From positions 7,850-71,849 of the forward strand of contig NZ_RCUW01000013.1 in the NCBI RefSeq assembly GCF_003667525.1: a stretch of DNA of 64,000 nt, written 5' to 3'. Origin of the DNA: Mycetocola_B reblochoni (GTDB taxonomy: Bacteria; Actinomycetota; Actinomycetes; Actinomycetales; Microbacteriaceae). The notes beneath the pieces were generated by a model, which ran no database searches, was not told where the DNA came from, and was given only the letters and a program-made list of their open reading frames with translations. Positions 10,144 through 18,323 of this stretch are shown one piece after another (within the stretch, counting starts at the first letter, position 1; each line of letters opens with the position of its first letter). A program made the translations under genes and the position numbers.

Positions 10144-10638
10144 TCAGCCCCGGCGGGCGATCGGCGCGAAAACGGCCGAGGTGAGCGCGGCGAGGTCGTC
10201 CGCGGCCAGCTCGACGTCCTGGCCGCGACGCCCCGCGGACACGAACACGCTCGGCACCCCGTTGGCGCTGTCGTCGATGACCGTGGGCAGCGGCGTCCGC
10301 TGGCCGATCGGGGAGATGCCGCCGCGGACGTAGCCACTGCTCCGCTCGGCTCTGGCCGGGTCGGCGAGCTCCGCGCGCTTGGCGCCCACCGCGTGGGCGA
10401 GCGCCTTCAGATCGAGGCTGCCCAGGACGGGCACCACGGCGACGACGAGCGCCCCGTCCGCCGCAGCGATCAGCGTCTTGAACACGAGGGCGGGGTCCAC
10501 GCCGAGTGCGGCCGCCGCCTCCGCGCCGAAGCTCAGAGCGCTCGCCGGGTCGTGACGGTACTCGTGGACGCGGTGCGGCGTGCCCGCCGCGGTCAGGGCC
10601 GCGAGCGCCGGCGTCCCCGTCGGCGTCCGTCGACCCAT
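10144..10638 (-). CDS. ybaK: YbaK/EbsC-type Cys-tRNA(Pro)/Cys-tRNA(Cys) deacylase
   Basis: This 164-residue protein has the size and motifs of YbaK aminoacyl-tRNA deacylases, which hydrolyse tRNAPro mischarged with cysteine. TPALAALTAAGTPHRVHEYRHDP opens the fold, LVFKTLIA contains the conserved catalytic-site Lys, and YVRGGISPIGQ is the glycine-rich loop. It stands 18 bp after the nitroreductase gene on the same strand and may share its transcript. Confidence 0.85.
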   Translation of the reverse strand: MGRRTPTGTPALAALTAAGTPHRVHEYRHDPASALSFGAEAAAALGVDPALVFKTLIAAADGALVVAVVPVLGSLDLKALAHAVGAKRAELADPARAERSSGYVRGGISPIGQRTPLPTVIDDSANGVPSVFVSAGRRGQDVELAADDLAALTSAVFAPIARRG

Positions 10639-10656
10639 CCGGCGCGGTCCCGTCCG

Positions 10657-11247
10657 CTACTCGGAGACGATGATGGTGTCGGCGAGGGGACGGCGCACCC
10701 GCGGAGCGACCTCGCGCTCCCGCAGTTGATCGTTCAGCTGGTCCGCCTCGCCGAGGTGGCCGAGCGCGACGACGCTGACCGGGACGAGCGAGTCGGGCAG
10801 CCCGAAAGAGTTGGCAGCGGCAGCGGCATCGAAACCGGTCATCTGGTGGACGACGAGCCCCCCTGCGTGCGCCTGGATGCTCAGGTGGGCGACGGCCTGG
10901 CCGAGGTCGTACGAGGCGGTCGGGTTGGGACGGCCGTTGTCGTCGACGACCTGGGCGATCGTGAGGACGAGAGCGCCGGCGTTCGCTGCCCAACCCTGGT
11001 TGAACTCCGCCAGCGTGCCGAAGATCGTGTCGAAGGTCGCCGTCCCGCGCCGGCCGACGATGAAGCGCCACGGCTGGATGTTGAAGGCGCTCGGCGACCA
11101 ACGCGCGGCCTCCAGCGCGGCCGAGAGACTGTCCTCGTCGATGACGCGGTCGCCGTCGAGCGCGCGGGGGCTCCAGCGCTCGGCGAGGACAGGGAGGATC
11201 TCGTGCGCTGTGGGCGCGGTGCGGTCGACGGTGCTGGTCGAGGACAT
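10657..11247 (-). CDS. Nitroreductase-family flavoprotein
   Basis: This 196-residue FMN-dependent oxidoreductase has a malonic-semialdehyde-reductase/NfnB-like fold. ERWSPRALDGD (FMN phosphate contacts), RWSPSAFNIQPWRFIVG and the later FGLPDSLVPVSVVALGHLG are nitroreductase signatures. It probably reduces nitroaromatics or quinones with NAD(P)H; the physiological substrate is unknown. The ATG at 11247 follows AGAGAAG, and an upstream in-frame ATG (11316) would add an unconserved extension. It is transcribed divergently from the small membrane protein at 11412. Confidence 0.87.
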   Translation of the reverse strand: MSSTSTVDRTAPTAHEILPVLAERWSPRALDGDRVIDEDSLSAALEAARWSPSAFNIQPWRFIVGRRGTATFDTIFGTLAEFNQGWAANAGALVLTIAQVVDDNGRPNPTASYDLGQAVAHLSIQAHAGGLVVHQMTGFDAAAAANSFGLPDSLVPVSVVALGHLGEADQLNDQLREREVAPRVRRPLADTIIVSE

Positions 11248-11399
11248 GGTGCTCTTCTCTGGATGTCGGTGGGGGCCGGTCCTCATTGACCGCAGGGACG
11301 ATTTTACGTCCTCCACCCCGGCCCGCCCAAGCCCCAGGATGCCGGTGCCGTCGCGGGTGCCTGCGAGAGGGGACCGCGTGCGACGACGGCGAACGGAAC

Positions 11400-11405
11400 T
11401 ACCCT
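11400..11405 (+). promoter_or_regulatory. Candidate -10 element TACCCT for a near-leaderless start
   Basis: TACCCT ends 6 bases before the ATG at 11412. GGAG also falls in the gap, so both leaderless and very short-leader initiation are possible. Confidence 0.4.
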
Positions 11406-11411
11406 GGAGTC

Positions 11412-11876
11412 ATGACCGACACCACCGCCCCCGCAGCCCAGACCCGCACCGCACCGACCACAGCGGGCGGACCCGGCACGACCCCGGGGACCGCGTGGCT
11501 GACCGTGCTGGCCGCGCTGTCGCTCGTCATCGAGCTGGTCAGGGCGACGGCGGGGCTCAGGGGCCACGGCGGCGGGACACTGACCCCCTACTTCCGCGGC
11601 GAGGGGCCGAGCGGGGCGCTCGCCGTCTGGACGGTGCTGCTCATCGCGGTGACGGTCGTCCTGTACGCGATCGTGATCGTGCTGCTGCGCGGGGACGCGC
11701 GGCTGGGGCGGCTTCTCGGCGGCGTGCTCGCCGTGCTCGCCGTGCTGGCCGCCATCCCGAGCATCCCCGTGATGGTCGGCGCGGGCGCGATCGTCGGCGT
11801 GGTGTTCATCGCCGCGATGATCGTCGTCAACGTGGCGTTCGTCGTCGTCGCCTGGCGCGGCCGCTTCTGCGCGTGA
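11412..11876 (+). CDS. Small four-helix integral membrane protein of unknown function
   Basis: This 154-residue protein has a polar Thr/Ala/Pro-rich N-terminus (about 30 residues) followed by four hydrophobic segments: WLTVLAALSLVIEL, VWTVLLIAVTVVLYAIVIVLL, the LLGGVLAVLAVLAAIPSIPV stretch and IVGVVFIAAMIVVNVAFVVV. No charged catalytic motif is seen and I do not recognise a family. The ATG at 11412 is chosen because the preceding in-frame stretch from 11286 is arginine-rich and lacks a plausible site. It is convergent with the membrane protein at 11895. Confidence 0.65.
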   Translation: MTDTTAPAAQTRTAPTTAGGPGTTPGTAWLTVLAALSLVIELVRATAGLRGHGGGTLTPYFRGEGPSGALAVWTVLLIAVTVVLYAIVIVLLRGDARLGRLLGGVLAVLAVLAAIPSIPVMVGAGAIVGVVFIAAMIVVNVAFVVVAWRGRFCA

Positions 11877-11894
11877 CGGCCGCCGCCGTCACGG

Positions 11895-12275
11895 TCAGGG
11901 CAGCAGGTCGCGCAGGGAGAAGCCGGGGATGCCCAGCTGAACGATGAGCGCCAGGGCGAGCCAGAGCACGGTCACGGCCAGCAGCACGAGCAGCGACAGC
12001 GTCACCGCCCGGCGCCGGGTATAGAAGAGGCGGAAGCAGAACACGATCCCCGCGGCAGCGAGCAGCGGGGGGATGAGCAGGCCGCCCAGCCAGCCCACGA
12101 TGACGAGGAACCCGATGCAGTCGCCGCTGATGTCGCAGCCGGCGGTGTTGATCCCGATGAACATCGAGGCGTAGGCGCCCACGCCGGTCACCCCGATGGT
12201 CACGAAGATCACCAGCAGCGTCAGGACGACGTCTGTGGTGCGCTGGCCGCGGGTGGTCAGGACGGGGAACTGCAT
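11895..12275 (-). CDS. Small integral membrane protein of unknown function
   Basis: This 126-residue protein has three or four transmembrane segments, two cysteines (NTAGCDISGDC) and a basic cytoplasmic turn YTRRRA. The start MQFPVLTTRG follows GAAGGAG at a good distance, while the upstream ATG at 12335 does not. No function is suggested by sequence or neighbours. It is divergent from the AEC transporter. Confidence 0.6.
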   Translation of the reverse strand: MQFPVLTTRGQRTTDVVLTLLVIFVTIGVTGVGAYASMFIGINTAGCDISGDCIGFLVIVGWLGGLLIPPLLAAAGIVFCFRLFYTRRRAVTLSLLVLLAVTVLWLALALIVQLGIPGFSLRDLLP

Positions 12276-12390
12276 GGAACGGGACTCCTTCGTGGCGGCT
12301 CCGCGGGGAATCCGGGGGCGAGACGCCGCAGTCATCTTCCCAGTGGGATACGGCGGGTCACAAGCCGGGGCCGCCGCTCACAGCCGCCGC

Positions 12391-12396
12391 TAGGCT
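12391..12396 (+). promoter_or_regulatory. Candidate -10 element TAGGCT for leaderless transcription of the AEC gene
   Basis: TAGGCT ends 6 bases before the GTG start at 12403, and there is no purine-rich ribosome-binding site in between. Confidence 0.5.
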
Positions 12397-12402
12397 TGAC
12401 GG

Positions 12403-13323
12403 GTGGGCGGAGTTCTGGTCGGTTTCGGGATCATCGCGACGGTGATCGCCGTCGGGTACCTGATCGCCGTGCTCGGGATCGGCGGGCCGAGCGCCGGGTA
12501 CGTGCTCAACCGCGTCGCCTTCTTCGTCACCAACCCCGCGCTGCTGTTCACGGTGCTCGCGCACGCTGACCTCAGGCAGCTGTTCTCCTCGCACCTGCTG
12601 GTCGCCCTGATCAGCGCGGTGGCCATGATCCTCGTGTACCTGCTCCTGGCCCGGTTCGTCTGGCGGATGCCGGTCCCCGAGTCGGTGATCGGGGCGACCG
12701 CGAGCGGCTACGTCAACTCGAACAACATCGGCCTGCCCGTCGCCGTCTACGTGCTCGGCGACGCGCAGCTGGTCGCGCCGGTGCTGCTCATCCAGCTGCT
12801 GCTGTTCTCGCCGGTCAGCCTGGCCGTGCTCGACACCTCGACCCGCGGCTCCGCCTCGCTGAAGGACATCCTGCTCCAGCCCGTCCGCAACCCGATCATC
12901 ATCGCGTCTCTCCTCGGCGTGCTCGTCGCGTTCAGCGGTGTGCAGCTGCCGGACGCCGTCTACGCGCCGTTCGAGCTGATCGGCGGCGCCGCGATCCCGA
13001 TGGTGCTCATGGCGTTCGGGATGTCGCTGCGCGGGCAGCGGCCGTTCGGGGCGGGGAGCGGGCGACCCCAGATCGCGGTGGCCACGGTGCTGAAGGTGGT
13101 CGTGATGCCGGCGACCGCGTACCTGATCGCGGCCTACGGCTTCGGGATGACCGGCCACGAGCTGTTCGCCGTGGTCGCCCTTGCCGCCCTGCCGACCGCG
13201 CAGAACGTGTTCAACTTCGCCAGCCGCTACGAACGCGGCGAGACACTCGCCCGCGACGTCGTCCTGCTGTCGACCGTCGCCTCGGTCCCCGTGCTTCTGC
13301 TGGTGTCGGTGCTGCTGAACTGA
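12403..13323 (+). CDS. AEC-family (auxin efflux carrier-like) transporter
   Basis: This 306-residue protein has about ten membrane segments arranged as two five-helix halves, the AEC/BASS-like fold. YVNSNNIGLPVAVYVLGD (about 104-121) and the second-half ALPTAQNVFNFASRYERG segment contain the helix-breaking Asn/Pro crossovers of the family. Bacterial members move malonate or other organic anions, or amino acids; the substrate here is unknown. The GTG start has no ribosome-binding site but lies 6 bases after a -10 hexamer, suggesting a leaderless message. Confidence 0.85.
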   Translation: MGGVLVGFGIIATVIAVGYLIAVLGIGGPSAGYVLNRVAFFVTNPALLFTVLAHADLRQLFSSHLLVALISAVAMILVYLLLARFVWRMPVPESVIGATASGYVNSNNIGLPVAVYVLGDAQLVAPVLLIQLLLFSPVSLAVLDTSTRGSASLKDILLQPVRNPIIIASLLGVLVAFSGVQLPDAVYAPFELIGGAAIPMVLMAFGMSLRGQRPFGAGSGRPQIAVATVLKVVVMPATAYLIAAYGFGMTGHELFAVVALAALPTAQNVFNFASRYERGETLARDVVLLSTVASVPVLLLVSVLLN

Positions 13324-13333
13324 GTGAAAACCC

Positions 13334-13353
13334 GCTGAGCCGTCGGGCTCAGC
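13334..13353. terminator. Bidirectional terminator between AEC transporter and exonuclease III
   Basis: An 8-bp perfect stem (GCTGAGCC/GGCTCAGC) with a GTCG loop overlaps the exonuclease stop codon. AAAACCC precedes it on the plus strand, which gives a T-rich side for minus-strand transcripts. Confidence 0.65.
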
Positions 13354-14206
13354 CGAAGATCATCGGCCGGTCGTCCTCGTCCTCGTCCCCGGCGATATCG
13401 ACGACGACGGGGACGTGGTCGCTCGGGCCGTCGCCCTTGCGCTCGTCCCTGGCGATCTGGGCGCCCTCGACGAGGCGGGCGAAGGCGTCCGAGCCGAGGA
13501 TGAAGTCGATGCGCATCCCCTCGTCGCGCGGGAAGCGCAGCTGCGTGTAGTCCCAGAAGGTGTAGCCCTCGGGTACGAGGGGGCGGACCACGTCGCTGAG
13601 CCCCGCGCGCGTGAACGCGGCGAAGGCCTCCCGCTCGGGCGCGGACACGTGCGTCGATCCGGGGCCGAAGCTGGGATCGCCCATGTCGGCGTCGGTCGGC
13701 GCGACGTTCCAGTCGCCGGTCAGCGCGAGCGGCACCTCCGGGGCATCGGCCAGGCGCTGCTCCGTGTGGGCCCGCAGCGCGTCGAGCCAGGCGAGCTTGT
13801 ACCGGTAGTGGTCGTGGTCGAGGCTGCGGCCGTTCGGGACGTACAGGCTCCAGATCTCGATCCCGTCGACGGTCGCCCGCATCGCCCTCGCCTCCAGGGG
13901 GCGGCCCTCCGGGTCGGCGCCTGCGGGGGCCTTCGCCCCCGGCTCGCCGAAGCCGGGCATGCCGGGGAAGCCGATCGCGGTCTCGTCGATGGGCAGCCGT
14001 GAGGCGATCGCGACGCCGTTCCACTGGTTGAGGCCGTGCGTGACGACCTCGTAGCCGGCCGCGGTGAAGCGTTCGTGGGGGAACTGGTCGTCCCTGCACT
14101 TGATCTCCTGCATCGCCAGGACGTCGATGTCGTCCCGGACGAGGAAGTCGACGATCCGCTCGACGCGGGCGCGGGCGGAGTTCACGTTCCAGGTGGCGAT
14201 GCGCAT
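13349..14206 (-). CDS. xthA: Exodeoxyribonuclease III
   Basis: This 285-residue AP endonuclease/3'-5' exonuclease of the ExoIII family acts in base-excision repair. Catalytic motifs in order: ATWNVNSARAR (Asn), LAMQEIKC (metal-binding Glu), SLYVPNGRSLDHD, LTGDWNVAPTDADMGDP (Asp/Asn), the MRIDFILGSD segment and the final SDHVPVVVD (Asp-His). Length matches the family. The ATG (14206) is 7 bases after a TAGGCT hexamer and lacks a ribosome-binding site, so a leaderless transcript is likely. Confidence 0.93.
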   Translation of the reverse strand: MRIATWNVNSARARVERIVDFLVRDDIDVLAMQEIKCRDDQFPHERFTAAGYEVVTHGLNQWNGVAIASRLPIDETAIGFPGMPGFGEPGAKAPAGADPEGRPLEARAMRATVDGIEIWSLYVPNGRSLDHDHYRYKLAWLDALRAHTEQRLADAPEVPLALTGDWNVAPTDADMGDPSFGPGSTHVSAPEREAFAAFTRAGLSDVVRPLVPEGYTFWDYTQLRFPRDEGMRIDFILGSDAFARLVEGAQIARDERKGDGPSDHVPVVVDIAGDEDEDDRPMIFG

Positions 14207-14213
14207 GCGTTTC

Positions 14214-14219
14214 AGCCTA
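14214..14219 (-). promoter_or_regulatory. Candidate -10 element TAGGCT for leaderless xthA
   Basis: On the minus strand TAGGCT ends 7 bases before the ATG at 14206. The intervening GAAACGC is not a ribosome-binding site. Confidence 0.5.
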
Positions 14220-14464
14220 GCGGCGGGCGTCCGTCGCGCTCTCCACCGCCCGGTCCACCGGGGTCGTCCACCGCGCTGCCCATCGCGCTTCCCATCCGCT
14301 ATCCGCAACTGCCCATCCCTGTCCACACCGAGCCGACGCGGCGGCCGACGACGGCCCTACTCTCACTCCACGGGAATGCTCAGTCCCGCCCCGATCCGCA
14401 CCGCACCGCCAGAGACGGCGGTGTTCGTCGCGCCTCGGGGACACCATCACATCCAGGGGGAAAC

Positions 14465-14953
14465 ATGTCAGAGAACACCACCAGCCGCGTCCGCCGCGGA
14501 CGCAGGGCGGTCATCGCCGGAACGATCGCCGCCCTCGCCGTCACCGGTGTCGCGGTCGCGCCCGCGCAGGCCCAGGCAGCCCCGGCCGTCAGTGTGCAGT
14601 CGGCGACCTTCGGCGACGGGGAGTGGTCGCCGAGCCACAAGGAGTCCACGCGCGTCATCCCGCTCTGCAAAGGACCGCTCGCGGTCGCCTCGTGGCTGAA
14701 CGTCAACTTCTCGGACCACGGCCGCGACATCCAGAAGTACATCTCGAAGAACGCGAAGACGCTGGAGCGGCTCGCCACCGGCAAGGACACCCCGCTGACG
14801 ACGCTGGCGCTGCTGAACAGGGCCATCCTCCAGATCCCCGCCTACGCGATCAGTGACGGCCTGTTCCACCTGCCCGCGACGGCGCTCAGCGTCGTCACCG
14901 GCTGCGGCGTCCTGGACAGGGTCGGCGTCAACCCGTTCAGCTCGCGCAGCTGA
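14465..14953 (+). CDS. Small secreted protein of unknown function
   Basis: This 162-residue protein has an Arg-rich N-region, a hydrophobic core (AVIAGTIAALAVTGVAVAPA) and an AQA-AP signal-peptidase site near residue 40. The mature part of about 120 residues contains two cysteines (VIPLCKGP and VVTGCGVL) that may form a disulphide. No family is recognised. AGGGGG precedes the ATG at 14465. It lies just upstream of the cholesterol-oxidase-like gene but is separated from it by a strong hairpin. Confidence 0.7.
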   Translation: MSENTTSRVRRGRRAVIAGTIAALAVTGVAVAPAQAQAAPAVSVQSATFGDGEWSPSHKESTRVIPLCKGPLAVASWLNVNFSDHGRDIQKYISKNAKTLERLATGKDTPLTTLALLNRAILQIPAYAISDGLFHLPATALSVVTGCGVLDRVGVNPFSSRS

Positions 14954-14959
14954 CCCCGC

Positions 14960-14994
14960 GGTGCCCGCCCCGTCATCGTGACGGGGTGGGCACC
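14960..14994 (+). terminator. Strong hairpin terminator after the small secreted protein
   Basis: A 16-bp stem (GGTGCCCGCCCCGTCA and its complement, one G-T pair) with a TCG loop begins 7 bp after the stop and is followed by TCTTCGT. Confidence 0.8.
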
Positions 14995-15072
14995 TCTTCG
15001 TGCCGGTCCCGCCGAGATACGCGGCACCGCCGAGCCTGACGCACCCGTCGCACCCGCAGAGAAGGACCACAC

Positions 15073-16758
15073 ATGACCAAGGACCTCAGCCGCCGCACCC
15101 TCATCGGTGCGGGGATAGCCGCCGTCGGCACCGCAGCCGTCGTCGGAGTGGAGACGCCGGCGATCGCCGCCGACGTGCTCCCCGGATTCCCGTCGGGGAT
15201 CACCGTCAGGCGGGAGGTGTACAAGAACTGGGACGGCGTCGTCTCGACCGACCCGCTCTGGACCTGCGTTCCCCGCAACCAGGCGCAGGTGCTCGCGGTC
15301 GTCAACTGGGCGCACGCCGCCGGATACACCGTCAGGGCCCGCGGGTACCGGCACTCCTGGTCGCCGGTCACCGTCGAGCCGGGAACGCGGAAGACCGCCA
15401 GGGTGATCCTCGTCGACACGACGGCGCACCTGACCGCGATGAGCATCCCCCGCGCGGGCCGGCTGAGGGTGGAGGCCGGGGCGCGCATGGACGCGGTGCT
15501 GGGCTACCTGAACGCCAACGGCTACTCGATCGCCGCGACGCCGGCGCCGGGCGACGTCACCGTCGGCGGCGTGCTCGCCGTCAACGCGCACGGGACCGGC
15601 GTCCTCGCCGCGGGTGAGAGCCCCGAGGCCAACCAGAACATGGGGACGATGAGCAACCTCGTCGTCACGCTGACGGCCGCGGTGTGGGACGCCGGGCGCG
15701 GCGAGTACCGTGCGAAGCGTTTCGAGCGCAACGACCCCGATATCGCGCCGTTCCTCGCCCATCTGGGCCGTGCCTTCGTGCTCGAGGTGACGCTCCAGGT
15801 GATGCCCGCCTACTCGCTGCGCTGCCGCAACTACACCGACATCCCCACGCGGGAGCTCTTCGCCTCGCCGCGGGTCGCCGGGGACCGCAGCCTGTCCGCC
15901 CTGCTCGACTCCGCCGGCCGGGTCGGCCTGATCTGGTACACCTTCACCGACCACCCCTGGGTGCAGCGGTGGGACGTCACCCCGGACAAGCCCTGGACCT
16001 CGCGGCGGACGCGGGGGCCGTACAACTACCTCTTCGCCGACAACCTGCCCGACCCCGTGCCGCAGCTGCTCGGACGACTCGTCTCCGGGCAGGACTGGGT
16101 CGCGCCCGCGTTCGGCGCCGCGGTCATCACGGCGACGCGGGCCGGCCTGACCGCGGCCCTCGCGCGTGACATGTGGGGCCCGGCGAAGGACTTCCTCAAC
16201 TTCGTCAAGCCGACCACGCTGCGGGTCAGCGCCGGGTCGCACGCGATCATCGTCGCCCGTGCGGACGTGCAGGAGGTCGTGCACCGCTTCTCCGAGTGGA
16301 TGACCGCGGCGCTCGCGCGCTATCGCGATCGGCGCCAGTACCCCCTCAACAGTTGCGTCGAGATCCGCGTGACCGGGGTGGACGACCCGGCGGCGGTCGG
16401 CATCAGGGGTGCGGTGGCCCCCTCCCTGTCCGCGGCCGCCCCCGTTGCCGGTCGTCCCGAGCTCGACACCGTGGTGTGGCTCGACGCGCTCACCCTGCCG
16501 GGGACGCCGCACGAATACGCCTTCTTCGAGGAGCTGGAGGCGTCGCTCCGCACGGACTACGCGGACCTCGGCGTCGCCCGGCCGGAGTGGGCGAAGCGGT
16601 GGGCCACGACGGCGGACGGGTCGTGGACGGACGACGACGTCATCGCCGAAACGCCCGCGCTCTTCCCGGAGTGGGGCTCGGCCGTCCGCACCCTCTCGCG
16701 TTATGATCCTGATCGGGTGTTCAGCTCTCCGTTGCTCGACCGGCTCATGCCGGGATGA
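15073..16758 (+). CDS. Tat-exported FAD-linked (VAO-type) cholesterol oxidase-like protein
   Basis: This 561-residue protein starts with a Tat signal, LSRRTLIGAGIAAVG, ending near residue 34. An FAD-binding domain of the vanillyl-alcohol-oxidase type follows. VRARGYRHSWSPVTVEPG holds a His at the position used for covalent flavin attachment, and PAPGDVTVGGVLAVNAHGTG is the FAD loop. The C-terminal half resembles the substrate domain of the Brevibacterium type II cholesterol oxidase, including FLNFVKPTTLRV and ending in VFSSPLLDRLMPG. A likely role is extracellular oxidation of cholesterol or another sterol to the ketone with H2O2 release; other alcohols remain possible. Confidence 0.8.
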   Translation: MTKDLSRRTLIGAGIAAVGTAAVVGVETPAIAADVLPGFPSGITVRREVYKNWDGVVSTDPLWTCVPRNQAQVLAVVNWAHAAGYTVRARGYRHSWSPVTVEPGTRKTARVILVDTTAHLTAMSIPRAGRLRVEAGARMDAVLGYLNANGYSIAATPAPGDVTVGGVLAVNAHGTGVLAAGESPEANQNMGTMSNLVVTLTAAVWDAGRGEYRAKRFERNDPDIAPFLAHLGRAFVLEVTLQVMPAYSLRCRNYTDIPTRELFASPRVAGDRSLSALLDSAGRVGLIWYTFTDHPWVQRWDVTPDKPWTSRRTRGPYNYLFADNLPDPVPQLLGRLVSGQDWVAPAFGAAVITATRAGLTAALARDMWGPAKDFLNFVKPTTLRVSAGSHAIIVARADVQEVVHRFSEWMTAALARYRDRRQYPLNSCVEIRVTGVDDPAAVGIRGAVAPSLSAAAPVAGRPELDTVVWLDALTLPGTPHEYAFFEELEASLRTDYADLGVARPEWAKRWATTADGSWTDDDVIAETPALFPEWGSAVRTLSRYDPDRVFSSPLLDRLMPG

Positions 16759-16819
16759 CGCGCCGACGGGGGGTCGTCATCGGGATCGAATGATGGCAAC
16801 CTGGGGTCGAGGGGGAGCA

Positions 16820-17368
16820 ATGGAAGCTCGGGATGAGCTCAGCGACGGCGTCCTTGCGCAGATGTCGATAGACGGGGACGAGCGGGCCTTCGCCGTGCTG
16901 CTGCGGCGGCACGCCGGCTACCTCCGTGCGTACGCCATCCGCCTGACGGGGTCACGGGCGGACGCCGACGACGTGGTGCAGGCCGCGTTCATCACCGCCT
17001 GGCGCAGGCTGGACTCCCTGAACGAGCCCGACCGCTTCAAGGCGTGGATGCGGCGGATCGTGTCCAACCGGAGCATCGACCTCATCCGCAGCCGCCGCGT
17101 CGAGGACACGCCGATCGACGACCAGGTCCCATCCCCGGAGCGTGACGACCCCGAGCGTCGCGCCATCGCCGGTGAGGGCCTGCAGCGTCTCTCCGCGGCC
17201 CTCGAGGCGCTGCCCTCCGCCCAACGAGAGGTGTGGGCGATGCGGGAGCTCGGCGGGCTCAGCTACGAGGAGATCGCCGCCGAGCTCGGCGTCACCGCCG
17301 CCGTGGTCCGTGGCCGTCTGGCCAGGGCACGTGCGACCCTGGTACACGAGGTGGAGGTTTGGCGATGA
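16820..17368 (+). CDS. ECF-type RNA polymerase sigma factor
   Basis: This 182-residue sigma-70-family protein has region 2 (DERAFAVLLRRHAGYLRAYAIRLTGSRADADDVVQAAFITAWRRL, about 20-65) and region 4 (LSAALEALPSAQREVWAMRELGGLSYEEIAAELGV..., about 120-170). Region 4 carries the helix-turn-helix that reads the -35 box. The ATG at 16820 follows GGGGGAG, and in-frame sequence upstream belongs to the preceding gene in another frame. It overlaps the next gene by ATGA, forming a three-gene unit with Asp23-type proteins. It probably directs an envelope-stress response; no classic zinc-binding anti-sigma factor is encoded. Confidence 0.9.
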   Translation: MEARDELSDGVLAQMSIDGDERAFAVLLRRHAGYLRAYAIRLTGSRADADDVVQAAFITAWRRLDSLNEPDRFKAWMRRIVSNRSIDLIRSRRVEDTPIDDQVPSPERDDPERRAIAGEGLQRLSAALEALPSAQREVWAMRELGGLSYEEIAAELGVTAAVVRGRLARARATLVHEVEVWR

Positions 17369-17958
17369 GCGAGGAACGGCCCCTGCGGGACGACGAGGTC
17401 GACGTGGAGCGCATCAGCGCCTACCTCGACTCCGGCCGTGCCCCGTACGACGCCACCATCGAGGAGTCCCCCGAGGCGAGCCGGCTGATGCGCGAGATGG
17501 CGCACCTGCGCGACCTCGGCGCCCGGCTCATCGCCTCCGAGGCCGATGCGCTGCCCGAGCCCTCGCAGAACTGGTTCGCCGGCGTTCTCAGCCAGATCGC
17601 GCTCGAATCGCGATCGGGCAGGGACCTGCCGTTGGACGTCGGCAAGGCCAGGGTCATCACGGAGGGCGCGCTGCGCGGGGCGATCCGTCAGGCCGCAGGC
17701 GCGCGGGTGCCGGGGCTCATCGTCGAGCGGTGCGTGTTCGAGGGCGAGCTCGATGCCAGCGACTCACCGGTCACGGTGTCCCTGCGCGTGGCCCTGGTGT
17801 GGCCGACCGCTGCACCGGCGGCGACGGCGGCGCTCAGGCGCATCGTCCAGGACACCGTGAGCGAGCACCTCGGCCGGGTCCCTGAGCGGGTCGACATCAG
17901 GGTCGACGAGGTGCACGTCGGCGGCAGGTCGGAGCATTCGAGGGAGGACGGCGCATGA
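17365..17958 (+). CDS. Asp23/Gls24-type envelope stress protein with anti-sigma-like N-terminus
   Basis: This 197-residue protein has two parts. Residues 1-80 are helical and acidic (ERISAYLDSGRAPYDATIEE, then MREMAHLRDLGARLIASEAD). Residues about 95-185 (VITEGALRGAIRQAAGARVPG, then TVSLRVALVWP and VPERVDIRVDEVHV) match the alternating strand/helix pattern of the Asp23/Gls24 fold. Proteins of this layout follow ECF sigma genes in many actinomycetes. The four-base overlap with the sigma gene suggests partnership, so the N-terminal part may bind or modulate the sigma factor; that is inference. It lacks membrane segments. Confidence 0.75.
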   Translation: MSEERPLRDDEVDVERISAYLDSGRAPYDATIEESPEASRLMREMAHLRDLGARLIASEADALPEPSQNWFAGVLSQIALESRSGRDLPLDVGKARVITEGALRGAIRQAAGARVPGLIVERCVFEGELDASDSPVTVSLRVALVWPTAAPAATAALRRIVQDTVSEHLGRVPERVDIRVDEVHVGGRSEHSREDGA

Positions 17959-18305
17959 CTCAGGATCGTGACCCCGCGGAGTTCGCGGGCCTCGCCGCCA
18001 CGGTTGACGCCGCGGTGGACGGGATCGACGGGGTGAGGACCCGGCCGCGGGGGCGGTCGCTCGGTCGCATCGGGGCAGGGCTGTCCGGACGCGACCCCGT
18101 TCCGAACGCGGTCGTGGAGCGGGCGGAGGGCCGCTGGCGGATCGCCGTCGACGTGGCCATCGCGGGGCACAGCGCCCCCGCCGCCGCCGCGCTCGTGGCG
18201 GAGGTCGTCGCGGGGCTCCCCGGACTCCGCGGCGGGGAGGACGGCACGCCGGAGGTCACGGTTCGCATCGTCGACGTCGCTGAGGGGCTGTTTTCCGCGG
18301 GCTGA
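17955..18305 (+). CDS. Small Asp23-operon companion protein
   Basis: This 116-residue soluble protein overlaps the previous gene by ATGA. GLAATVDAAVDGIDGVRTR, then VAIAGHSAPAAAALVAEVVAGL and EVTVRIVDV, follow the same helix/strand plan as an Asp23-like domain but shorter. I do not recognise a named family. Context makes it the third member of the sigma/Asp23 unit, perhaps a second subunit of an Asp23-like assembly. Confidence 0.65.
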   Translation: MTQDRDPAEFAGLAATVDAAVDGIDGVRTRPRGRSLGRIGAGLSGRDPVPNAVVERAEGRWRIAVDVAIAGHSAPAAAALVAEVVAGLPGLRGGEDGTPEVTVRIVDVAEGLFSAG

Positions 18306-18309
18306 CCTC

Positions 18310-18315
18310 TAACAT
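18310..18315 (+). promoter_or_regulatory. Candidate -10 element TAACAT for leaderless pyrE
   Basis: TAACAT ends 8 bases before the GTG at 18324. The intervening GGTCAATT has no Shine-Dalgarno match. Confidence 0.5.
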
Positions 18316-18323
18316 GGTCAATT

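Noticed and set aside
14842..16512. A 556-residue minus-strand frame opposite the cholesterol-oxidase-like gene
   Set aside because: The plus-strand gene has a Tat signal and flavin motifs; the antisense frame has none.
16409..16819. N-terminal extension of the ECF sigma factor
   Set aside because: The extra 137 residues overlap the flavoprotein gene in another frame; GGGGGAG before 16820 marks the real start.
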